Source: an uncultured Alphaproteobacteria bacterium (GTDB taxonomy: Bacteria; Pseudomonadota; Alphaproteobacteria; Puniceispirillales; Puniceispirillaceae). From it: a stretch of DNA of 7,150 nt. Positions within the stretch are counted from its first letter, which is position 1, and the number at the start of each line of letters is the position of its first letter. The notes beneath the pieces were generated by a model. That model worked only from the letters and a program-made list of their open reading frames with translations, searched no databases and had not been told where the DNA came from. A program made the position numbers and the translations under genes. Location of the stretch: positions 1-7,150 of the forward strand of contig CAJYBL010000073.1 in assembly GCA_913064995.1 (NCBI GenBank), read 5' to 3'. Of this stretch, positions 1 through 6,204 are shown piece after piece.

Positions 1-676
1 TTTTCAATCCATCAGCACCAGCCGTGCCATAAACGAGCGGATTGCGGTTTGGCTGGCGAATTTTGTTATAGGTATATTCCCGCTTGGCAAAAATCGGATA
101 AAGATCGGGATATTTATCTGCAGGAAACCGCCGGATCAGCTCGGTTGTCATGATATTCAGGTCAGCGGCTGTTGTTGTCAGGTCAGGATCAGGCCAGCCA
201 GTTGAATTCCGGAAATTCGTATTTTTCATGCCAATCTTTTTGGCCCAGAAGTTCATTTCTTGGGCAAAGGCGTTTTCCGTACCAGAAATCCCCTCGGCCA
301 GAACAATGGCAGCATCATTTCCCGACTGGACGATAATGCCATACAGGAGTTCGCGAACCGATACGGTTCTGCCAACTTCTAGAAATGTTCGTGACCCGCC
401 TTTCTTCCAAGCCTTTTCCGAAATGGTGAATTTATCATCCATCCCAAGCTGGCCATCAGCAATACGCTGGAACGCCACAAAAACGGTCATGATCTTTGCC
501 ATTGATGCCGGCTTCATTGGCGCGTCAGCATCTTTGCTGAACAGAACTTTGCCAGTTGCAAAATCGGTGACATGCGCTTGCTTTGCTGGCGATGTAATTT
601 CAGCAGCAAAAACAGGCATTGCCGCGCCAAACAACGCTGCGACCACAACTGATCTTGCCCAAAATTTTAGTGTCAT
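1..676 (-). CDS. dacA: D-alanyl-D-alanine carboxypeptidase (DacA/PBP5 type), 3' end cut by window edge
   Basis: This is a serine peptidase (family S11, low-molecular-weight penicillin-binding protein) that removes the terminal D-Ala from peptidoglycan pentapeptides in the periplasm. The ATG at 676 follows a GAGGA ribosome binding site at 684-688 with 7 nt spacing. The first 24-25 residues form a signal peptide (basic start MTLKFWAR, hydrophobic core, VFA-A cleavage region). The SxxK active-site motif is SMAK at residues 58-61 (Ser58 nucleophile, Lys61). The SxN motif is SGN at 118-120. The third motif, KTG, is just entered: the visible protein ends in GADGLK (residue 225) and the window stops one base into the next codon. 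The rest of the catalytic domain, the C-terminal beta domain and any membrane anchor lie outside. It is the last visible member of the cell-wall cluster, 108 bp after rlpA. Many alphaproteobacteria have tmk and holB next, which cannot be checked here. Family assignment is very secure; DacA versus a DacC/DacD-like paralogue is less so. Confidence 0.95.
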   Translation of the reverse strand, partial: MTLKFWARSVVVAALFGAAMPVFAAEITSPAKQAHVTDFATGKVLFSKDADAPMKPASMAKIMTVFVAFQRIADGQLGMDDKFTISEKAWKKGGSRTFLEVGRTVSVRELLYGIIVQSGNDAAIVLAEGISGTENAFAQEMNFWAKKIGMKNTNFRNSTGWPDPDLTTTAADLNIMTTELIRRFPADKYPDLYPIFAKREYTYNKIRQPNRNPLVYGTAGADGLK

Positions 677-784
677 CGTCAAATCCTCATCACTCGCCAA
701 AGCAAGCCCTGTTCAAAGAACGGCCTATGCAACGGTCACGCAAGCTATATATCACCCTATAAAACGGCATAAAAATGTCATTGC
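677..784. other. Intergenic gap between rlpA and dacA
   Basis: This 108-bp gap holds the dacA ribosome binding site (GAGGA, 684-688). On the minus strand there is an extended -10-like TGATATATAG at 745-754 with no good -35 hexamer at normal spacing. It could be a weak promoter giving dacA its own transcript, but AT-rich matches of this kind arise by chance. A 4-bp GGCA/TGCC stem around 766-785 is too weak to call a terminator, so read-through from rlpA is the simpler reading. Confidence 0.3.
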
Positions 785-1756
785 CTAATCAACGACAATA
801 CGCGCGCCGCTAAAGCCGATATTGAATACTTTTTGCAGCATCGAATCTGCCAATGCAACCTCATCGACCGGCCCAAGACGAACGCGATAAAGCCGTTTGC
901 CAAGACGGTTTACCATAGACACCCCGCCTGAGCCAACCGACCCAACCTTTGAAAGCACATCATTGGCTCGTTGCTCAGACCCAAAAGCACCAATCTGAAC
1001 CCAGATCTTGGTAGCAACGGGCGCGACTGAAATAACCTCGCCAACGCGCGACTGTGATAATAATTCCAAGGCCGATTGTGGTGCTTGATTAACCGTAACC
1101 TTGCTTTTGATCTTGCTGGATCTGGCGGTCAGGCTTACCTCGGGGTTGATGGCTGGTTTCATTTCCGGCATGGCGCCTTGATCATTGGCTGTCAAACTTG
1201 GAAACTCACCCCTTTTTGCAAGATTTTCCAACCGCAAGCTTTGCTCTGCCAATATCTGAACGCGCACTTTGGCAATGCCCTGCTTGACAAATCCAAGTAA
1301 CCGCGCGCCCTCATGCGACAAATCAATGATCCGGCCGGGCGCAAAGGGCCCACGATCATTTAATCTGACAACCAGTGATTTGCCGTTATCAAGATTGGTA
1401 ACGCGAACCACCGACGGCAGTGGCAAGGTTTTATGCGCCGCTGTTGCGATATTAGGATCGAACACTTCACCATTCGCGGTAGGCCGTCCCAAAACAGCGG
1501 TTTCCTCGCCATACCAAGATGCAAGGCCCGTTTCATCATAGGTCAGATTGCGTTTTGGGTAATACCAAACGCCAAACTCTTGATAGGGGTTACCAATTTT
1601 GTAATGCGGTTTCGCAACAACGTCGGTTTGTTTGGCGGTTTCGGTTTGGCGTTTATGTTTTTTGAGCAGATCAACAGCTAGTTCAGCCGAAGCACAACCT
1701 TGCAACAACAAGCCCAAGATCAAAAACCCAAACAAGTTTTTCCCGTTAACACGCAT
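785..1756 (-). CDS. rlpA: Septal-ring lytic transglycosylase RlpA, DPBB plus SPOR lipoprotein
   Basis: RlpA cleaves glycan strands lacking stem peptides and helps daughter-cell separation; it acts from a lipid anchor, normally in the outer membrane. The 323-residue protein starts with a lipoprotein signal (basic start, hydrophobic stretch, lipobox LQGC with Cys21). The double-psi beta-barrel spans about 77-168, with signatures GLASWYG, RPTANGE, AAHKTLP, VRVTNL and NDRGPF. The four polar residues important in Pseudomonas RlpA are present at the same spacing: Glu97, Asp100, His108 and Asp134, so it is probably active. A low-complexity linker (about 175-245) leads to a C-terminal SPOR domain (about 249-323, starting TKIWVQIGAF), which binds denuded septal glycan. 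I chose ATG 1756 because AGGA at 1764-1767 lies 7 nt upstream. A GTG at 1777 would add 7 residues but has no good ribosome binding site. It lies 29 bp after the MltB-family gene and is probably cotranscribed with it. Confidence 0.95.
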   Translation of the reverse strand: MRVNGKNLFGFLILGLLLQGCASAELAVDLLKKHKRQTETAKQTDVVAKPHYKIGNPYQEFGVWYYPKRNLTYDETGLASWYGEETAVLGRPTANGEVFDPNIATAAHKTLPLPSVVRVTNLDNGKSLVVRLNDRGPFAPGRIIDLSHEGARLLGFVKQGIAKVRVQILAEQSLRLENLAKRGEFPSLTANDQGAMPEMKPAINPEVSLTARSSKIKSKVTVNQAPQSALELLSQSRVGEVISVAPVATKIWVQIGAFGSEQRANDVLSKVGSVGSGGVSMVNRLGKRLYRVRLGPVDEVALADSMLQKVFNIGFSGARIVVD

Positions 1757-1763
1757 TCTTTTA

Positions 1764-1767
1764 TCCT
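1764..1767 (-). promoter_or_regulatory. Ribosome binding site AGGA that fixes the rlpA start
   Basis: AGGA on the minus strand sits 7 nt before ATG 1756. The alternative GTG at 1777 is preceded by a GCCGGATC context with no purine-rich box at useful spacing. The ATG also gives a compact lipoprotein signal peptide with Cys at residue 21. Confidence 0.6.
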
Positions 1768-1785
1768 GTTGTTTCACGATCCGGC

Positions 1786-2769
1786 TTATCGCAGCTTGTC
1801 AGACAAATGGCCAATCGCCAGCGCATAATAATTTGAACGGTTCCAATCGAGAATCGAGTCAAAATTGCTATAGACTAGAAAAGCAGGGCCATCACTGCCA
1901 GCAGGTATCACCAGCCGCGCTGTTAGATCTTTTGCTGGCAAGGCACCACCATCGGTATTGCGAGCGCCTGCCTCTGCCCAAACAGGCAGTTTGGCGCTTA
2001 TCTTGCCATCGGCAAGTGCCTTAGGATTTTTTCCATCCATTGAAAAGCTCTTTGGCAATGTCACTTTCCGTCCCCAGGTAATGTCATCGCGCCAGCCTGC
2101 TTTCGACAGGTAATAGGCGGTTGAGGCAAACACATCGGGCTTAGTGCCCCATATATCGCGTTTGCCATCCCCATCCCAATCAACAGCATAGGACAAAAAG
2201 CTTGACGGCATAAACTGGCTTTGTCCCATGGCGCCAGCCCAGGATCCCTTCATTTTATCTGGTGCGATATGGCCTTCTTCCAGAATTTTTAACGCATTCA
2301 ACAGTTCTTTGCGGAAATACGCACCTCGACGGCCATCAAAGGCCAAAGTTGCCAAAGCATGAGGCACATTGAACGACCCTAGATATTGGCCAAAATTGGT
2401 TTCAACACCCCAGAACGTAACGATATAGCGTTTTTGAACACCATATTTTTTTGAAACTTTAGTCAGAATTTCATCATGTTCGACAAGCATCTTGGCCGCG
2501 ATCCTCGCCCGTGTTGGCGACGCAATTTTGCCAAGATATTCGTCAAAGGTCATGGTGAATTCTGGTTGGCGGCGATCCAGCTCAATCACGCGTTTAATTG
2601 GTGCCGCATTACCAAGCGCCGCATCCAGAGTCCGATCTGAAATACCACGTTCTTTTGCTTCCAGGCGAAGCTCAACAAGCCATTTTGCAAAATCGTGATC
2701 TGCTGCGTAGGCAACAGGGGCAACCAGCAATGCCAAAACGGTAATAAATGCGCTTAATCCAAGATTCAT
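1786..2769 (-). CDS. Secreted lytic murein transglycosylase, MltB family (SLT_2 domain)
   Basis: The enzyme cleaves the MurNAc-GlcNAc bond of peptidoglycan non-hydrolytically, leaving 1,6-anhydroMurNAc ends, in the periplasm. From ATG 2769 it has 327 residues. A signal peptide (residues 1-22) ends in AYA-AD; there is no lipobox, so it should be soluble, unlike E. coli MltB. The SLT_2 domain fills the rest. The catalytic glutamate is Glu123 in WGVETNFG, followed by the substrate-groove motif GAMGQSQFMPSSF (179-191) and VDWDGDGKRDIW (196-207). The protein ends soon after NYYALAIGHLSD, so the C-terminal peptidoglycan-binding domain found in many longer relatives (about 400 residues) is absent. 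This matches the shorter proteobacterial MltB-like clade (TIGR02283 type), so I do not assign the symbol mltB. It is first in the cell-wall cluster, 29 bp before the chosen rlpA start. A TTG at 2784 would add 5 residues, but the ribosome binding site supports ATG 2769. Confidence 0.94.
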   Translation of the reverse strand: MNLGLSAFITVLALLVAPVAYAADHDFAKWLVELRLEAKERGISDRTLDAALGNAAPIKRVIELDRRQPEFTMTFDEYLGKIASPTRARIAAKMLVEHDEILTKVSKKYGVQKRYIVTFWGVETNFGQYLGSFNVPHALATLAFDGRRGAYFRKELLNALKILEEGHIAPDKMKGSWAGAMGQSQFMPSSFLSYAVDWDGDGKRDIWGTKPDVFASTAYYLSKAGWRDDITWGRKVTLPKSFSMDGKNPKALADGKISAKLPVWAEAGARNTDGGALPAKDLTARLVIPAGSDGPAFLVYSNFDSILDWNRSNYYALAIGHLSDKLR

Positions 2770-2776
2770 TTCGTAG

Positions 2777-2780
2777 CCTT
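2777..2780 (-). promoter_or_regulatory. Ribosome binding site AAGG that fixes the MltB-family start
   Basis: On the minus strand, AAGG is followed by 7 nt and then ATG 2769. The upstream TTG at 2784 would place this box inside the coding region, and the extra residues would precede an otherwise well-formed signal peptide. ATG 2769 is therefore preferred. Confidence 0.55.
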
Positions 2781-2844
2781 TCAAACGTTACCATTCAACT
2801 TATCAAAACCAGTCACGGTAATGCGATCGATGGCGAGTTCAAAT

Positions 2845-2874
2845 ATGGTAAAGCGGAAGCCGGCTTAGGGGCAA
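2845..2874 (-). promoter_or_regulatory. Possible sigma-70-like promoter for the cell-wall cluster
   Basis: On the minus strand TTGCCC (2869-2874) and TACCAT (2845-2850) are separated by 18 nt. Each matches the consensus at four of six positions. The implied transcript would start near 2838 and leave a leader of about 70 nt before ATG 2769. The location is sensible but the match is mediocre, so this is a candidate only. Confidence 0.25.
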
Positions 2875-2948
2875 CCGTGAATTTGCTCAATTAGTCGTTT
2901 CCTCGGCACAAATAAAGACCGGCCAATCCACAAGCCCGAACAATATCG

Positions 2949-3007
2949 AAAAACCCCAACGAAATCATAATTGATTGGCCATTTAACGGCGTTTGGCATT
3001 TCGGGGT
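2949..3007 (-). terminator. Possible imperfect intrinsic terminator of the RND operon
   Basis: On the minus strand, ACCCCGAAAT (2998-3007) can pair with ATTTCGTTGGGGT (2953-2965), leaving a two-base TT bulge. A run of five T (2949-2953) follows directly. The loop is long (32 nt, 2966-2997), which is not typical of a strong intrinsic terminator, though a short inner GCCA/TGGC helix could shorten it. It lies about 30 bp after the permease stop codon, the expected place. Confidence 0.3.
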
Positions 3008-3036
3008 AAACGGCATCGTCTGCTCCAAAAACCAGT

Positions 3037-6000
3037 CTAAAGCTTTTCTTTCAAATTGGCGGTTGGGCTTGACGCGCCGCCAAATCGTGAATTAAGCGCA
3101 ATTGCCATCAGAGGCGGCACGATGATCAAGGTTGCTAGGGTTGATAGGGCAAGGCCACCAAACACCACAACGCCGATGCCGCGATATAATTCTGATCCAG
3201 CACCGGGAAAAATAACTAGCGGCACAAGACCAAACAGCGAGGTTAAGGTCGACATGAAAATTGGCCTAATCCGATTTCGTGTTGCTTCGATCACCGCATC
3301 ATTTGCCGACAAGCCCTCTTCGCGCATGTGAAGGGTGGTTTGTTCAATCATCAAAATCGCATTATTCACGACAACACCAGTTAGGATCACAAATCCAAGC
3401 ATGGTCAACATATCAAGCGGCTGCCGCATTGACAGGTTCAAGATTGCCAGCCCGCCAATGCCACCTGCTGCGGCAACCGGAATCGCCAGAAGGATAATCA
3501 TTGGCAAAATAAAGCTGCGAAGCAAAATCACCAAAAGCAGGAAAATAACAAAGATAGCTGTTAACACATTGGCCTGCATGGCTTTCCACGTCATTGCAAG
3601 CGCACTTGCCGCGCCTTCAAGCTTGATAGTTACACCACTTGCCAACGCTTCGGTCCGAATGGTTGGCAAAATTTCATTGTCGATAACATTTACAACATCT
3701 TCAAGCGATAACGCCTCGGTGGGTCGCAGCCGAATTGAAATTGCCTGCCGCCCGCCTAGTCTTCGAATTTGTTCAGGTGCGCTAATAACTTCAATTTTTG
3801 CAAGCTGTTTAACTCGCAAGATATTGCCAAGCTTCGTCACAATGGGGATGTCCTGCAAGGCGCTAGTTGTCAGATTTTCAGCGTCCTTTCCTGAAACCAC
3901 TATATCAATTAATTCGCCATCAATCGGTACCTGAATAACATTGGCACCATCATTGAAAACATCAACTGCCGATGAAAATTCACGCACTGATACGCCGGCA
4001 CGGGCCAGCGCTATTAGGTCAGGCGTGATACGAATTTGCGGCGCACCAGAGTCCAATCCTGGCAGCGTCCGGATTTGGTTTCCTTCGCGAGCAGGAAACC
4101 GAATGCTTAACGCTTCATTTAATTGCACAGCAACCGGCAGAATATCATCAGCCTCCGGCCCGACAATATCAATGCTGATGGAGCGTGATCCGCCAACCGA
4201 GCGGCCAAACAGGGATGACTGTCGCACGAAGGCCCGCGCTCCAGGTTCAGCAAAGATGGGGCGCATCAAAACCATGCGCAACTCCTTTACTCGAGTTGGA
4301 TCGCTGCTTGAAGCACCAGCAAAGGCACCACCAGAATAGGCAACAAAGAAAAACCGCTCAATCGCTGGCGGTCCATCTTCTTCTGTTTCACCTTCCCATA
4401 ACGGTCGTGCTGCCTTTTCCATACGTTCTGCGATCCGCACGGTTTCTTCCATCGAATAACCAGCTGGCACACTGATACGACCAAAAATGAAATTTGCATT
4501 GCCATCGGGAAGATAATCCAATTTTGGCATCAGCTTGGCACTAATTCCAAAAGCCAACGCCAGAACGATGGCCACAACGCCAAAGCCAATCAGCTTGCGC
4601 CTAACGATAAATTGCGCATAGCCAATAAACAAACCGGCAAACTGGCGGGCAATCGGATCAAGCACCGGAATCGTTGGCAGCTTTTCAAAACGGTTTGCCG
4701 CCCCGCCAAGCAGTCTGGCTGCCAATGTTGGAATAACTGTGACCGACACGACTACTGAAATCAAAACCGAAACCGAAATCGCAATGCCAATATCACGGAA
4801 TAATTGCCCAACAGGCAAATCCAAGGTCAATACCGGAATAAAGACAATCACCGTTGTTAAAGCCGATCCTAAAATTGGCCCCCAAACCTGGCGCGCCCCG
4901 TGGTAGGCGGCATTTTGAGAGTCAACCCCGCGTTGGCGAAGCCGGAAAATATTTTCCAGCGATACAATTGATGCATCAACCACCATGCCAACGGCGAAGG
5001 CCAAGCCGGCAAGCGAAATCACATTGATCGATAGCCCTAACCCAGAAATTGCCACAAAAGTTCCGATCACCGAAACAGGAATAGCCGCAAAAATAATAAG
5101 CGTTGGCAAAAAGTTCCTTAAAAAAAGCATCAGAATGGTAATGGCCAGTATACCGCCAATCCAAATATTCTTTTGAACCAGGTCAATCGCCGATGAGATA
5201 TACTTTGTCTCATCGTACACAACACGCAGATTTAAGCCACGCTGGTCCAGCTCATCACGGTTTAACGCATCAACAACGGAGCGCACACGCAGCATGGTTG
5301 CGACTACATTACTACCCTGCTCGCGGATGGCATTTACGATAATCCCCGGCTTGCCATTTAAGCGTCGAAAACTCGTTTGTTTGGGAAATCTAATATCTAG
5401 CCGGGCGACATCTTCAAGTAACAGGGGCACAATCGTTCCTGAAGCCAAAACATCAGCCCGTAAAACAATACGCCCAGCAGTTTCTGGCGTGTAATTTATA
5501 GCCTCTGACCTTACCGTGTAGGACCGCTTACCCTCGGTAACCATACCCACGCTCATCATTGATGAAGACGTGCGCAGCGCATCAAGGACCTCGCTGAGGG
5601 TGACCTTGTGCTGGACCAGCTTATCAGGGTCAATTAGGACACGTATTTCACGGCGGCTACCACCGTAATAATCTACCTCAGCAATGCCCTCAACCCGTGA
5701 TAATGGCTCAACGATATTAGTATCCAGATACTGACCCAGACCCTCTACGTCTACATTGGCACCATCTCTGGACACAAGGGCCAAACGGGCAACAGGGCTG
5801 TCATCTGAATTAGAGGTTCGTACTGTTGGCGTATCAGCTTCATCCGGCAGACCATTCACCGCCGATAATTTGCTAAGTAGCAAAACCAAAGCTTTGTCCA
5901 TATCCTGACCAACCCCATAGGTCAGCGTTACACGGCCATATCCCCTCGTTGACCGCGATGCAATTTTCTCAACCCCGTTGAGTGATGAAAGTTCACTTTC

Positions 6001-6204
6001 AAGACGACCCACAATTTCACGATCAACATCACTTGGTGATGCTCCATTCCAGCGCACCCGCACATCAAGAACCGGTTTTTCAATATCGGGGCTCATCTGA
6101 ATAGGAATTGTTTGCAACGCAACGACACCAAAGATAACGGTCATAAAGATCAGTGCCAGAACAGCAACCGGCCTTTCAATTGCCAGCTTGATAATTCCGC
6201 CCAT
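3037..6204 (-). CDS. RND-family efflux transporter permease subunit (AcrB-like)
   Basis: This is the inner-membrane proton-driven pump subunit of a tripartite efflux system, expected to be a trimer. Its 1055 residues match the usual family length (about 1030-1050) and the standard layout: TM1 (12-30), first large periplasmic porter/docking loop (31-345), TM2-TM6 (346-497), TM7 (537-556), second periplasmic loop (557-879), TM8-TM12 (880-1034) and a short cytoplasmic tail. The TM4 relay motif is GMVVDASIVSLENI, with one aspartate (Asp410) followed by Ala where AcrB has two aspartates. In TM10 the motif GVVVNNAILMIE has Asn947 where AcrB has the relay lysine. The RIRPIFMS segment at the start of TM11 is conserved. 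Its ATG overlaps the adaptor stop codon (TAATG), with AAGGG 9 nt upstream inside the adaptor gene, suggesting translational coupling. Family is certain. The substrate is unknown, and neither a heavy-metal nor a drug specificity can be assigned, so no gene symbol is given. Confidence 0.96.
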   Translation of the reverse strand: MGGIIKLAIERPVAVLALIFMTVIFGVVALQTIPIQMSPDIEKPVLDVRVRWNGASPSDVDREIVGRLESELSSLNGVEKIASRSTRGYGRVTLTYGVGQDMDKALVLLLSKLSAVNGLPDEADTPTVRTSNSDDSPVARLALVSRDGANVDVEGLGQYLDTNIVEPLSRVEGIAEVDYYGGSRREIRVLIDPDKLVQHKVTLSEVLDALRTSSSMMSVGMVTEGKRSYTVRSEAINYTPETAGRIVLRADVLASGTIVPLLLEDVARLDIRFPKQTSFRRLNGKPGIIVNAIREQGSNVVATMLRVRSVVDALNRDELDQRGLNLRVVYDETKYISSAIDLVQKNIWIGGILAITILMLFLRNFLPTLIIFAAIPVSVIGTFVAISGLGLSINVISLAGLAFAVGMVVDASIVSLENIFRLRQRGVDSQNAAYHGARQVWGPILGSALTTVIVFIPVLTLDLPVGQLFRDIGIAISVSVLISVVVSVTVIPTLAARLLGGAANRFEKLPTIPVLDPIARQFAGLFIGYAQFIVRRKLIGFGVVAIVLALAFGISAKLMPKLDYLPDGNANFIFGRISVPAGYSMEETVRIAERMEKAARPLWEGETEEDGPPAIERFFFVAYSGGAFAGASSSDPTRVKELRMVLMRPIFAEPGARAFVRQSSLFGRSVGGSRSISIDIVGPEADDILPVAVQLNEALSIRFPAREGNQIRTLPGLDSGAPQIRITPDLIALARAGVSVREFSSAVDVFNDGANVIQVPIDGELIDIVVSGKDAENLTTSALQDIPIVTKLGNILRVKQLAKIEVISAPEQIRRLGGRQAISIRLRPTEALSLEDVVNVIDNEILPTIRTEALASGVTIKLEGAASALAMTWKAMQANVLTAIFVIFLLLVILLRSFILPMIILLAIPVAAAGGIGGLAILNLSMRQPLDMLTMLGFVILTGVVVNNAILMIEQTTLHMREEGLSANDAVIEATRNRIRPIFMSTLTSLFGLVPLVIFPGAGSELYRGIGVVVFGGLALSTLATLIIVPPLMAIALNSRFGGASSPTANLKEKL

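Larger units (their letters stand above)
2770..3036. other. Intergenic region between the efflux operon and the cell-wall cluster
   Basis: This 267-bp stretch is the only sizeable gap. Read on the minus strand it contains, in order, the end of the pump operon, an imperfect hairpin followed by five T (2949-3007), a possible promoter (2845-2874), and the ribosome binding site of the MltB-family gene. A 42-codon minus-strand ORF (2891-3016) and a 49-codon plus-strand ORF (2748-2894) also fall here and are discussed as findings. Perfect 8-bp inverted arms (GGCCAATC at 2921-2928, GATTGGCC at 2973-2980) flank a 44-nt loop. No tRNA, transposon end or recognisable riboswitch is seen. Confidence 0.6.

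Noticed and set aside
766..785. GGCA/TGCC hairpin after rlpA as a terminator
   Set aside because: The stem is only 4 bp with a 12-nt loop and the following T run is short and interrupted.
150..788. 212-codon open frame on the plus strand
   Set aside because: It lies antisense to dacA, whose signal peptide, SxxK and SxN motifs are clear. The plus-strand translation shows no domain or signal and is a shadow of the real frame.
1757..1777. GTG 1777 as the rlpA start
   Set aside because: It has no good ribosome binding site, while ATG 1756 has AGGA at 7 nt and a compact lipoprotein signal.
1632..2024. 130-codon plus-strand frame across the rlpA/MltB-family junction
   Set aside because: It is antisense to two well-supported genes, is low in recognisable structure and has no ribosome binding site that I can see.
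3335..4339. Plus-strand frames of 199 and 132 codons inside the RND permease
   Set aside because: Both are antisense to a full-length, uninterrupted RND permease and are rich in Ser, Thr, Ile and Arg as expected for a mirrored frame.
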